Below, piece by piece: positions 1 to 8,334 of a stretch of DNA of 64,000 nucleotides (its first letter is position 1; every line of letters starts with the position of its first letter). The translations under genes and the position numbers were made by a program. Below the pieces are notes generated by a model. That model saw only the letters and a list, made by a program, of their open reading frames with translations, had not been told where the DNA came from and did not search any database. Origin of the DNA: Brachybacterium endophyticum (GTDB taxonomy: Bacteria > Actinomycetota > Actinomycetes > Actinomycetales > Dermabacteraceae); NCBI RefSeq assembly GCF_003130585.1, contig NZ_QFKX01000001.1:248001-312000 (forward strand), given 5' to 3'.

Positions 1-744
1 TCCTCGGTGGTCTGGGCCGACGTCGCCCGGGATCTCGCGCGCGATCACACCGTGCACCTCTGGGACATGCCGGGCTACGGGCGCTCCGCGATGGACGGGA
101 CGGCAGCGATCGATCTGGCGACCCAGATGGGGCGGCTGGCCCGGCTGCTCGACCGCCTCGACCTCGCCAGGCCGCATCTGGTCGCGCACGATGTCGGCGG
201 CGCCGTCGCTCTCGGCGCGCACCTGCTCGAGGGCCGGGAGCTGGCCTCGCTGATGCTGTGGGACCCGGTGGTCCTCGAGCCCTGGGGGTCCGCGTTCTTC
301 CGGCTCGTCGCGGAGAACGCCGAGACCTTCTCCGCGCTGCCCCTGCCCCTGCACCGGGCGCTCGTGCGCGAGTACATCGTGGGAGCCGCCCGTCGGCCGC
401 TCCCGGCGGACACGCTCGATGCCCTCGCCGGACCATGGGGCTCGGACGTGGGGGAGAGAGCCTTCTACCGGCAGATCGCGGCTCTGCGACCCGAGCACAC
501 CCGGCCCGTGGCCGCCGAGCTCGGCGACGTGCGCTGCCGGGTCTCGATCGGCTGGGGAGAGGACGATCCGTGGATCCCGGTCTCCCGTGCCGCACGGCTC
601 TCCGCGCTCCTGCCCGGGGCCCCGGAGCCGCACGTCCTTCCCGGGGTGGGTCACCTCGCGCCGCTGGAGGCACCGGAAGCGGTGACCCGGCTCGTGGGCG
701 AGTGGGTGCGCGAGAGCGCGACGGGTATTCAACCGAACGGTTGA
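1..744 (+). CDS. alpha/beta hydrolase, 5' end outside window
   Basis: The reading frame is open from base 1, so the true start lies upstream and about 247 residues are visible. The fold signature is clear: an oxyanion-side WDMPGYGRS turn, then the nucleophile elbow AHDVGGAVALG with Asp rather than Ser, as in haloalkane dehalogenase and epoxide hydrolase-type members. A late DDPWIPV acid region and the VLPGVGHLAPLEAP catalytic-His segment follow. The substrate cannot be told from sequence. The last 16 bases of the gene form the first of two inverted repeats that probably control the downstream ArsR gene. Confidence 0.85.
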   Translation, partial: SSVVWADVARDLARDHTVHLWDMPGYGRSAMDGTAAIDLATQMGRLARLLDRLDLARPHLVAHDVGGAVALGAHLLEGRELASLMLWDPVVLEPWGSAFFRLVAENAETFSALPLPLHRALVREYIVGAARRPLPADTLDALAGPWGSDVGERAFYRQIAALRPEHTRPVAAELGDVRCRVSIGWGEDDPWIPVSRAARLSALLPGAPEPHVLPGVGHLAPLEAPEAVTRLVGEWVRESATGIQPNG

Positions 745-793
745 CCACCCCGAGGAAGAGGTCTACCGTCGTCGTCATCAACCCGCCGGTTGA
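729..793. promoter_or_regulatory. paired ArsR-type operators
   Basis: There are two similar inverted repeats. One at 729-744 has TCAACCG and CGGTTGA arms around 2 bp. The other at 778-793 has TCAACC and GGTTGA arms around 4 bp. Their centres are 49 bp apart and they lie just upstream of the ArsR start at 806. Autoregulation of ArsR/SRPBCC pairs through such TCAAC palindromes is known for this family. The assignment here is inference. Confidence 0.6.
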
Positions 794-805
794 GAAGAGG
801 AGGGG

Positions 806-1150
806 ATGGACGGCACGACGCTCTCGAGGGCCTTCGCGGCTCTCGCCGACCCCACGCGACGGGATCTCGTCTCCCGCCTCACCCTGGGTGATGCGGACGT
901 GAACGAGCTCGCCGCCCCCTACGAGATGTCCCTGCAGGCGATCAGCAAGCACATCGCCGTGCTCGAGAAGGCCGGTCTGGTCTCGCGTCGCCGCGAGGCG
1001 CAGCGCCGCCCCGTGCACCTCGACGCCGAGGCGCTCGGGGAGCTGACCCGATGGATCGACCACCACCGCCACGCCGTCGAGGCCCGCATGGGCCGCCTCG
1101 ACGAGGTGCTCACCTCCGACTCCGCACCGCCACCGAAGGATGCACCATGA
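806..1150 (+). CDS. ArsR family transcriptional regulator
   Basis: A 114-residue winged-helix repressor. It opens with FAALADPTRRDLVSRL, the usual ArsR first helix, and the recognition region is MSLQAISKHIAVLEKAGLVS (about residues 41-60), followed by a beta wing with RRREAQRRP. No metal-binding CxC motif is seen, so it belongs to the non-metal group often paired with SRPBCC proteins. Its ribosome site is a GAGGAGGGG run directly before ATG. The stop overlaps the next start (ATGA, 4 bp), so the pair should be translationally coupled and co-regulated through the palindromes upstream. Confidence 0.92.
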   Translation: MDGTTLSRAFAALADPTRRDLVSRLTLGDADVNELAAPYEMSLQAISKHIAVLEKAGLVSRRREAQRRPVHLDAEALGELTRWIDHHRHAVEARMGRLDEVLTSDSAPPPKDAP

Positions 1151-1656
1151 CCGCCACCGACCATCTGACCAGCGCCGTCATCACCGCCGACCCCGAGGTC
1201 CCCGCCGTCCTCACCACACGGGACTTCCATGCCCCGCTCGCGCAGGTCCAGCGGGCCCACACCGACCCCGAGCTGTTCGCCCGCTGGATCGGCCCGCACG
1301 AGCTCAGCACCCGCATCGACCGCTGGGACGCCCACACCGGCGGCGCCTGGGCCTACACGAGCATCCGATCCGCGGGCGCCGAGGAGGAGACCTACTCCTT
1401 CCACGGCAGCTTCCACGACGTCCTCCCGGACCGTATCGTCCAGACCTTCACCTACGACGACTGGCCCGAGGCCGTCACCCTGGAGACGCTCACCCTCACC
1501 GACCTCGGCGACGGATGGACGCGCCTGCACGGCCGCGCGCTGTACGACTCCTTCGAGTCGCGCGGGCAGATGCTCGCGAGCGACATGGAGACCGGTGTCC
1601 AACAGGGGTACGAGGCGCTCGACGAGCTGCTCGCGGGCCTCGACGAGCAGGGGTGA
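1147..1656 (+). CDS. SRPBCC (AHSA1-like) domain protein
   Basis: 169 residues covering one START/SRPBCC domain: TRDFHAPLAQVQRAHTDPE, then LFARWIGPHELS, and a C-terminal helix MLASDMETGVQQGYEALDEL. This is the activator-of-Hsp90-homologue-like family, which forms a hydrophobic ligand pocket; its ligand is unknown. ATG at 1147 is chosen because it overlaps the ArsR stop. The upstream in-frame extension lies within the ArsR gene and is proline/arginine-rich. ArsR-SRPBCC pairs are a frequent actinobacterial module. Confidence 0.88.
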   Translation: MTATDHLTSAVITADPEVPAVLTTRDFHAPLAQVQRAHTDPELFARWIGPHELSTRIDRWDAHTGGAWAYTSIRSAGAEEETYSFHGSFHDVLPDRIVQTFTYDDWPEAVTLETLTLTDLGDGWTRLHGRALYDSFESRGQMLASDMETGVQQGYEALDELLAGLDEQG

Positions 1657-1746
1657 TCGGCCGCTCCTGTCAGCCGCCGGTCCCAGTACCTGGACAGAGG
1701 GGCCGACTTCCCCACGTGGGAACCGAACGCGCCTAGGCTCGTGGCC

Positions 1747-2595
1747 ATGTTCTCGAACCTCTCCGCCGGAGCCCTCGGCCTCTCCCTCGACCTCCCCACC
1801 GCTGTCGACCTGGCCGCGAAGCACGGCTTCGGCGGTGTCGACCCCGACCTCGACCACTTCCGCACGCTCGGCGGCGCGTCCGCAGTCGCCGAGTTCGCCG
1901 CCTCCGTGCGCGAGCGCGGCCTGGAATGGGGCATGACGGGACTGCCCGTCCCGCTCGACGCCCCGGCGGAGGAGTTCCGCCGGGCGCTCGTGGACCTGCC
2001 CGAGGCGCTCGAGCTCCTCACCGCCGCCGGTGTCACCCGGGTCGGCACCTGGCTGCGGCCGATGCACGACGACCGTGACCACTGCGTCAACTGGCGCCTG
2101 CACGCCGGGCGCCTCGCGCTGGTGGGTGAGCTGCTGGCCGACGCGGGGCTGCGCATCGGCCTGGAGTACATCGGCCCGAAGACCCTCTGGTCCACCGAGC
2201 GTTTCCCCTTCATCCACTCCCTGCGAGAGGCGCGCGAGCTGATCTCCGACTCCGGGGCCGACAACGTGGGGCTGATCCTGGACAGCTACCACTGGTACAC
2301 CGCGGGGGAGTCCACGGCCGACCTCGCCGGGCTCACCGACGCCGACATCGTCTCGGTCGACATCAACGACGCCCGCGACGACCGCGAGCGCGACGAGCAG
2401 CAGGACCTCGACCGTCGCCTGCCCTTCGCGACCGGCGTCATCGACGTCCCCGGCTTCATGGACTCCGTGCGGGCGGCCGAGTACTCGGGGCCGGTCAAGG
2501 TCGAGCCGTTCATGAAGGAGCTCGCCGAGCGTCCGGTCGACGAGGTCCTCGAGCAGATCTCGGGTCTGCTGGACCGCGCGATCGCGGGCGAGTGA
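1747..2595 (+). CDS. sugar phosphate isomerase/epimerase (TIM barrel)
   Basis: About 282 residues of the xylose-isomerase-like/AP-endonuclease 2 TIM-barrel superfamily. Segments typical of the metal-binding barrel are IGLEYIGPKTLW, NVGLILDSYHWYTAG (acidic plus His ligands), ADIVSVDINDA and GPVKVEPF. The reaction cannot be named; inosose or keto-sugar isomerisation is common in this family. ATG at 1747 is preferred over GTG at 1741 because a TAGGCT hexamer (1734-1739) ends 7 nt before it, the leaderless pattern seen elsewhere here. The sugar importer follows 140 bp downstream, so a sugar-catabolic role is plausible. Confidence 0.82.
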   Translation: MFSNLSAGALGLSLDLPTAVDLAAKHGFGGVDPDLDHFRTLGGASAVAEFAASVRERGLEWGMTGLPVPLDAPAEEFRRALVDLPEALELLTAAGVTRVGTWLRPMHDDRDHCVNWRLHAGRLALVGELLADAGLRIGLEYIGPKTLWSTERFPFIHSLREARELISDSGADNVGLILDSYHWYTAGESTADLAGLTDADIVSVDINDARDDRERDEQQDLDRRLPFATGVIDVPGFMDSVRAAEYSGPVKVEPFMKELAERPVDEVLEQISGLLDRAIAGE

Positions 2596-2637
2596 GGCCG
2601 CCCGCTCGGGCGAGACCATATCGAGACCATCCCCCTC

Positions 2638-2668
2638 TTGTGACCCACCACATGTGCAACGTTAGAAT
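2638..2668 (+). promoter_or_regulatory. candidate promoter for sugar ABC operon
   Basis: A TAGAAT hexamer (2663-2668), one base from TATAAT, lies 67 bp before the substrate-binding protein gene. A TTGTGA hexamer sits at 2638-2643, a rather long 19 bp away. An AACGTT core (2658-2663) overlaps the -10 and could be part of an operator. This is read by eye only. Confidence 0.4.
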
Positions 2669-2735
2669 CGCGCCGACGACACCCGGATGACAAGGACGAG
2701 GACGTCCGGCCGGGGGTGGACCGAGGGAGGTCACC

Positions 2736-4022
2736 ATGACGCAACGGAGCGCACGGATCGCAGGCGGCCCGCTCACGCGGCGCCGCGCCCTGGGACTCGC
2801 CGGGGCCACGGCCATGGGCGCCGGCCTCGCCGCCTGCGGCGGCAACAGCGGCGGCCTCACCGGTGGGGGCGGCGGCAGCGACAGCGGCGGTGGCGGCGGG
2901 ATCAGCCAGTGGTACCACCAGTACGGCGAGGACGGCACGCAGGACGCCGCGAAGAAGTACGCGGCCGCCTACGACAAGGGCGACGTCACCGTGAACTGGG
3001 TGATGGGCGACTACGCGGCGAAGCTCTCGACGAGCCTGCTGTCGGGCAAGGGCGTGGACGTCTTCGAGAACAACGCCATCGCCGTGGACCAGGCCAAGCA
3101 GGGTCGCTACGCCGATCTCTCGACCATCATGGAGCCCGTCAAGGACACCTTCAACCCGGCCTCGCTGAACGCGGTCACCATCGACGGCAAGATCTGGGGC
3201 GTCCCCATGATCCTGGACCCCCAGCACTTCTACTACCGCAAGTCGCTGTTCGAGAAGGCAGGCATCGACGTCCCCGAGACCATGGACGACCTGGTCGACG
3301 CCGCCAAGGAACTCACCACCGGCAAGCAGAAGGGCCTGTTCCTGGGCAACAACTTCGACGCCACCTGCTGGACGATGACCTGGGCCGCCGGCGGCAGCCC
3401 CATGAGCGAGGCCCGCGACGCCGTCGGCTACAACACCCCCGGCATGGTCGAGGGACTGACGGCGATCCAGCAGATGAAGTCCGACGGCACCCTGCTGACC
3501 GGCGCCCCCTCCGACTGGACCGATCCCGCGGCCTTCGCCACCGGGCTCTCGGCGATCACCTGGGGCGGCTGCTGGGAGCTCCCGCAGCTCGAGGACGCCC
3601 TCGACGACGTCGGCGTCTTCCCGCATCCGGCCGTCGGCTCCGAGGGCAAGCAGGTCGCGATGGTCGGGTCGTGGAACGAGCAGGTCGCGGGGGCCTCGAA
3701 GAACATCGAGGCCGCGAGCGAGTTCGTGAAGTGGCTGTGGATCGACCAGACCGAGAGCCAGACCGACTGGGCGCTCAGCTACGGCTTCCACATCCCGCCG
3801 ATCACGTCCGTGGCCGACAAGGCCGAGGCCCTGAAGTCGGGCAACGGCAAGGAGATCGCGACCATGGCCCAGGAGATGGGCGTCTCCGGTCCGCCGGAGT
3901 GGACCGGCGCCGTCGCGACGCCCTTCAACGACGCCATCAGCGCCATCATGAAGAAGGGCTCCGACCCCGCCGAGGCGCTCTCCAAGGCGGAGGAGGCCAG
4001 CAACAAGGCCGTCACGAAGTGA
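2736..4022 (+). CDS. sugar ABC transporter substrate-binding lipoprotein
   Basis: 428 residues, family 1 extracellular solute-binding protein. The N-terminus carries a twin-arginine stretch (TRRRALGLAG, residues 14-23) running into a lipobox LAAC with Cys34, so it is probably Tat-exported and lipid-anchored on the outer face of the membrane. A glycine/serine linker follows. Mature-domain landmarks are WGVPMILDPQHFYYRKSLFE and TWGGCWELP, typical of oligosaccharide binders of the CUT1 class. It overlaps the first permease by 4 bp (GTGA). With two permeases and a GH43-like enzyme it forms an import-and-cleave operon for an unidentified glycan. Confidence 0.93.
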   Translation: MTQRSARIAGGPLTRRRALGLAGATAMGAGLAACGGNSGGLTGGGGGSDSGGGGGISQWYHQYGEDGTQDAAKKYAAAYDKGDVTVNWVMGDYAAKLSTSLLSGKGVDVFENNAIAVDQAKQGRYADLSTIMEPVKDTFNPASLNAVTIDGKIWGVPMILDPQHFYYRKSLFEKAGIDVPETMDDLVDAAKELTTGKQKGLFLGNNFDATCWTMTWAAGGSPMSEARDAVGYNTPGMVEGLTAIQQMKSDGTLLTGAPSDWTDPAAFATGLSAITWGGCWELPQLEDALDDVGVFPHPAVGSEGKQVAMVGSWNEQVAGASKNIEAASEFVKWLWIDQTESQTDWALSYGFHIPPITSVADKAEALKSGNGKEIATMAQEMGVSGPPEWTGAVATPFNDAISAIMKKGSDPAEALSKAEEASNKAVTK

Positions 4023-5224
4023 GCGCCGCGACCAGCACCGGCGCGGCGCCGCGAACGGGCCGTGCCACGCGCAAGGCCCCGGACCGCACCAGGCCCACGC
4101 GCATCCGCGGCACCGGGATCGCCTTCTGGCTGTTCTTCACCCCGTTCGCGGTGGGACTGCTGATCTTCACCATCGTCCCCCTGCTGTGGGGCGGTGCCCT
4201 GAGCTTCTTCGAGGCCAAGGGCACCGTCCTGCCCTCGCAGTTCGTGGGGTTCGCGAACTTCTCGGACTTCCTGACCGACACGGCCTTCCTCTACTCGCTG
4301 CGCACCTTCACGATCTTCGCGCTCTTCATCGTGCCGGTGACCATGGCCTCCTCCCTGTTCCTCGCGGTGCTCGTCAACGGCATCCCGAGGTTCCAGGCCT
4401 TCTACCGGTCCGTGTTCTTCCTCCCGACGGCCTGCAGCTACGTCGTCGCCTCGGTCGTCTGGCGACTCGCGCTGTTCAACGGCCTGGACTCGGGCGTGGT
4501 CAACAGGATGCTCTCCGGGATCGGCCTGGACTCGATCGCCGACTGGCTCTCGGCCTCGCCCTACTGGTGGGTCGTGCTGATCTCGGTGCGCCTGTGGATG
4601 CAGGTCGGCTTCTACATGCTGCTGTTCCTGGCCGGGCTGCAGGCGATCCCCTCGCAGCTCTACGAGGCGGCGGCGGTGGACGGGCTGAACCCCGGCGGCT
4701 GGCGGATGTTCCGTTCGATCACGCTCCCGCAGCTGCGCACCACCTCGACCGCAGTGCTCCTCCTGCTGCTGATCGCCGCCTTCCAGGCCTTCGACGAGTT
4801 CTACAACCTCACCGGCAACAACCCCGAGACCCGGCCTCCGCTCGTCTACCTGTACAACATCGCCCTCGGCCCCGAGCAGGACTTCGGGCACGGCAGCGCG
4901 GGCGCCCTCGTCCTCACCGCGATCATGGTCCTCGCGGGGCTGCTGCAGACCTGGATCATCGGCTTCGACAGCAACGACGACACCCGGCGTCGGCGTCTGC
5001 CCTGGCGGCGGCGCACTCCGGCGGTGCTCCCGGCCGGGGCGGCGGCCGCGACCACGGGCGGCGGCGCGGCCTCCGGTGCCGTGACCGCGGCCGGGGTCCT
5101 CGCGGCGACGTCGGCCGACCTGGCCGGGAGCGGCTCCGCGGGCGGCGCCGATGACGGTGCCGTCGAGACCGGTGGCGCCCCCGCAGCCCCTGACATCATC
5201 CGCCCGAACGAAGGGGACCGCTGA
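4019..5224 (+). CDS. sugar ABC transporter permease (MalF type)
   Basis: 401 residues, starting at GTG 4019 inside the previous stop. About six membrane segments begin at IAFWLFFTPFAVGLLIFTIV. The cytoplasmic coupling helix is EAAAVDGLNPGGWRMFRSI, the EAA motif that contacts the ATPase. Unusually, about 80 residues follow the last membrane segment. They form an Arg-rich stretch (RRRRLPWRRR) and then an Ala/Gly/Thr-rich low-complexity tail. Such a tail is not normal for MalF-type permeases and its role is unknown. The partner permease starts at the ATGA overlap. Confidence 0.92.
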   Translation: MSAATSTGAAPRTGRATRKAPDRTRPTRIRGTGIAFWLFFTPFAVGLLIFTIVPLLWGGALSFFEAKGTVLPSQFVGFANFSDFLTDTAFLYSLRTFTIFALFIVPVTMASSLFLAVLVNGIPRFQAFYRSVFFLPTACSYVVASVVWRLALFNGLDSGVVNRMLSGIGLDSIADWLSASPYWWVVLISVRLWMQVGFYMLLFLAGLQAIPSQLYEAAAVDGLNPGGWRMFRSITLPQLRTTSTAVLLLLLIAAFQAFDEFYNLTGNNPETRPPLVYLYNIALGPEQDFGHGSAGALVLTAIMVLAGLLQTWIIGFDSNDDTRRRRLPWRRRTPAVLPAGAAAATTGGGAASGAVTAAGVLAATSADLAGSGSAGGADDGAVETGGAPAAPDIIRPNEGDR

Positions 5225-6075
5225 TGAGCACGCTGTCGATGGCCGGGTACAAGAAGCGCCGCGGCGGGATGATCCTGCGCTACGTCGTCGCCTCGGCCCT
5301 GGCACTGGTGTTCCTGGTGCCCTTCTACGCGATGGTGAAGACCGCGCTGTCCACCAACGAGGAGATCTACTCGACGACGTTCACCTTCTGGCCCTCCGAC
5401 CCGCAGTGGGGGAGGGTCCCCGAGCTGCTGGGCGACCCGAGGTTCCTGGACGCGCTGAAGAACTCGGCGATCATGGCGGTGGTCGCCACCAGCCTGTCCA
5501 TCCTGATCGCGGCGCTGGCCGGCTACGCGCTGGCCCGGATCCCGAACCGCTTCGCCCGGCCGATGTTCATGATGGTGGTGATCGTGCTGCTGATCCCCGG
5601 CACCACGGCCTTCGTCCCGAACTTCATCATCGTGGCGTCCCTGGGCTGGATCGGCACCCTGCGGGGCCTGATCATCCCGGGGCTGTTCGGGGCGTTCAAC
5701 GTGTTCCTGTTCCGTCAGTTCTACGTGAACTTCCCCAAGGAGGTCGAGGAGGCCGCGCACATCGACGGCGCGGGCTACTTCCGCACGTTCTTCCAGGTCA
5801 TCTTCCCCAACACCCTGCCGTTCGCCTCGGCCCTGACCGTGCTGGGCCTGATCGGCTCGTGGAACGCCTTCCTGTGGCCGCTGGTGGTCGCGGGCTCGGG
5901 GCAGAGCGCGAACACGGTGCAGATCTACCTGTCCTCCTTCCTGACCGCCCAGACCTTCGACTACGGCAGCCTGTTCATGGCCGCGACGATCAGCCTGCTC
6001 CCGGTGCTGGCGATCTTCTTCTTCCTCCAGCGCTACCTGGTCGCCGGCATCTCGGCCACGGGACTGAAGGGATGA
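5224..6075 (+). CDS. sugar ABC transporter permease (MalG type)
   Basis: 283 residues, normal length for a CUT1 second permease. Membrane segments start at ILRYVVASALALVFLVPF. The coupling motif EEAAHIDGAGYFRTFFQVI lies before the last two segments, followed by GSWNAFLWPLVVA. ATG 5224 overlaps the previous TGA. No ATPase gene is present in the operon; in actinobacteria a shared MsiK-type ATPase encoded elsewhere usually drives such importers. Confidence 0.93.
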   Translation: MSTLSMAGYKKRRGGMILRYVVASALALVFLVPFYAMVKTALSTNEEIYSTTFTFWPSDPQWGRVPELLGDPRFLDALKNSAIMAVVATSLSILIAALAGYALARIPNRFARPMFMMVVIVLLIPGTTAFVPNFIIVASLGWIGTLRGLIIPGLFGAFNVFLFRQFYVNFPKEVEEAAHIDGAGYFRTFFQVIFPNTLPFASALTVLGLIGSWNAFLWPLVVAGSGQSANTVQIYLSSFLTAQTFDYGSLFMAATISLLPVLAIFFFLQRYLVAGISATGLKG

Positions 6076-7067
6076 CCGGCGGCTCGTCCGTCGGCGGTCC
6101 CTCCGTCGGCGGCTCCTCCGCCGGCACCCCGTCCACCGGCCACGCGGCCGAGGCGGCGACCCCGGCCTGCCCCGTGCCGCTGCCGGACCCGGACGTGGTC
6201 CGCACGGAGGACGGCTGGATCGTCTACGGCACGGGTCCGCGCACGGGCGGCGGTCGCGCGGTCCCGGCCGCGATCTCGACGGACCTCCACCGCTGGGAGA
6301 GCATCGGCGAAGTGCTCGAGGCGCTCCCGGAGGAGAAGGGGGAATCCTACTGGGCGCCCGAGGTCTGCCTCCGTGAGGGCGGATGGTGGATGTACTACTC
6401 GGTGGGCCACGGCGACCGCGGCCACCACCTGCGGGTCGCCCGCGCCGACGGCCCGCGCGGCCCGTTCCGCGATCAGGGCGTCGATCTCACTCCCGGGGAG
6501 CTGTTCGCGATCGACGCCTCCCCGTTCCGCGCCGCCGACGGCAGCTGGTGGCTGTTCTTCGCCCGCGACGTCCTGGACGCCGAACGGGTGGGCACTCATC
6601 TCGCGGTCGCCCCGCTGCTCGGGCCGACGGAGCTGGGCGCGATCACGCCTGTGCTCGCTCCCGACGCCGACTGGCAGGTCTTCGCCCGTGACCGGCCGAT
6701 GTACGGGGGCCGCCACGACTGGCACACCCTCGAGGGCGCCCATGTGCTCGAGAGGGACGGCGTGCTGTTCCTGAGCTATTCGGGCGGCTCCTGGCAGGGC
6801 GAGGGCTACCGCACCGCCTGGGCCTGGGCGCACCACCCCACCGGGCCCTGGCATCGGCCGCCGGCAGGGGAAGACATCCTGCTGGCGACCGACGCGGAGC
6901 AGGGGCTGATCGGGCCGGGCCACAACTCCTTCACCACCGACGCGGCGGGGCGCGACGTCATCGCCTTCCACGCCTGGGACTCCGGGCACACGGGGCGCTA
7001 CCTGCACCTGCGGGAGCTCGAGGTCGACCCGAGCGGGCCGTCGATGCGGGTCCTCCCGGTCACTTGA
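6072..7067 (+). CDS. glycoside hydrolase family 43-like protein
   Basis: 331 residues with a five-bladed propeller pattern. After a Ser/Gly/Thr-rich start come PLPDPDVVRTEDGW (catalytic-base Asp about 39), SYWAPEVCLREGGWWMYYS, IDASPFRAADGSWWLFFA (pKa-tuning Asp) and EGAHVLERDGVLFLSYSGGS (general-acid Glu). These three acids in this order are the GH43 arrangement, which covers arabinofuranosidases and xylosidases; the exact specificity is unknown. No signal peptide is seen, so it probably cleaves imported oligosaccharides in the cytoplasm. ATG 6072 overlaps the permease stop. Its 3' end overlaps the convergent MFS gene by 8 bp. Confidence 0.85.
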   Translation: MTGGSSVGGPSVGGSSAGTPSTGHAAEAATPACPVPLPDPDVVRTEDGWIVYGTGPRTGGGRAVPAAISTDLHRWESIGEVLEALPEEKGESYWAPEVCLREGGWWMYYSVGHGDRGHHLRVARADGPRGPFRDQGVDLTPGELFAIDASPFRAADGSWWLFFARDVLDAERVGTHLAVAPLLGPTELGAITPVLAPDADWQVFARDRPMYGGRHDWHTLEGAHVLERDGVLFLSYSGGSWQGEGYRTAWAWAHHPTGPWHRPPAGEDILLATDAEQGLIGPGHNSFTTDAAGRDVIAFHAWDSGHTGRYLHLRELEVDPSGPSMRVLPVT

Positions 7068-8334
7068 CCCCGCGGATCGGGATGATCAGGATCCCGCCCA
7101 GGACCGAGCAGATCATGGAGAACAGGAACAGGCCGGTGTAGTCGCCGCCGGCCAGGGAGATGACGCCTGCCCCGACCACCGGTCCGATGATCTGGGGGAG
7201 CTGGTAGGCCAGGGCGACGATGCCCAGGTCCTTGCCGGCGTCGGCCCGGCTGGGCAGCACCTCGGTCATCAGCGCCACGTCCACCGCGACGTACGCGCCC
7301 TGGGCGAAGCCGATGACGAGCATCCCGGCGAGGAAGGACGTCATCCCGCCGCTGAACAGGAGCACGCAGACCCCTGCTCCCGAGCACAGCCCCGAGGCCC
7401 ACACGATCACCTTGCGCTTGCCCAGGCGGTCGCTCAGCCAGCCGAAGATCACCGTGGCGACGATGTTGCCGCCCATGAACATGGCGAGCGCCGTGGTCTG
7501 CACGCCGCCGGCCTCGTCGGCCGAGTAGCCGAGGGTGTCCATGATCAGGAAGAACAGGAACAGCGAGATCGTCAGGATCGACATGGTCATGAAGAAGCGG
7601 CTGGCCCAGGCCCAGGCGAAGTCCCGGTACTGCAGCGGGTTCAGCCAATAGGTCGAGAGCACGTCGCGCAGCTTCAGCGGTTCGGGCTTCTCGGTGCGCA
7701 CGACGTCGCGGAAGCCGAAGCACAGCGGCAGCACGGTGACCAGTCCCAGCACGCCCGGCACGGCGAACCACAGCCAGCGCTGATCGATCGGCAGCGAGGC
7801 GACGATGCCGGTGGCCACGATCGTCGAGACGGCGTTGGCGACGCCGACGGCGGCGGAGACCCGGGCGCGGATGCGTGCGGGGACCTGGTCGGCCAGGAGG
7901 GTGTGGTTGACCATCGAGACGGCGCCGTAGCCGATCTGCACGATGATCCATCCCAGCACCAGCTGGGGGACACCGCCCGCGAGCGCGAGGACGACGCAGC
8001 CGACGCTCCCCAGCAGGGCCCCGCCGAGGGACCAGGGCCGTCGCATCCCCATCCGGGACGTGGTGCGATCGCTCAGCCGGCCGAACAGGGGTGTCGCGAT
8101 CATGATCACCACGCCGCCCACGGCCGAGATCAGGGCGAGGTTGTCCTCCTTGGAGGCCTCGTCCATCAGGGTCAGCAGTTTGGGGAGGGAGGCGCCGGAG
8201 ATGGACCCGACGACGATGCCGGATCCGAACCAGGACAGGACGAGGAGGGGGAGGAACCAGCGGCGCTGGGGGCTGCCGATGATGCTGTCGTCCCGGAGCG
8301 GTTTCGCGGGGGACGATTCGGTACGTGCGGTCAT
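7060..8334 (-). CDS. MFS transporter
   Basis: 424 residues with about 12 membrane segments. The family loop-2/3 motif is visible as GRLSDRTTSRMGMRRPW, repeated weakly in the second half as GWLSDRLGKRK. The central loop (FRDVVRTEKPEPLKLRDVL) divides the halves. It resembles sugar/glycoside transporters more than drug exporters, but the substrate cannot be read. It is the last gene of an operon behind two esterases, with a 4-bp ATGA overlap to the upstream gene, and probably shares their LacI control. Confidence 0.88.
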   Translation of the reverse strand: MTARTESSPAKPLRDDSIIGSPQRRWFLPLLVLSWFGSGIVVGSISGASLPKLLTLMDEASKEDNLALISAVGGVVIMIATPLFGRLSDRTTSRMGMRRPWSLGGALLGSVGCVVLALAGGVPQLVLGWIIVQIGYGAVSMVNHTLLADQVPARIRARVSAAVGVANAVSTIVATGIVASLPIDQRWLWFAVPGVLGLVTVLPLCFGFRDVVRTEKPEPLKLRDVLSTYWLNPLQYRDFAWAWASRFFMTMSILTISLFLFFLIMDTLGYSADEAGGVQTTALAMFMGGNIVATVIFGWLSDRLGKRKVIVWASGLCSGAGVCVLLFSGGMTSFLAGMLVIGFAQGAYVAVDVALMTEVLPSRADAGKDLGIVALAYQLPQIIGPVVGAGVISLAGGDYTGLFLFSMICSVLGGILIIPIRGVK

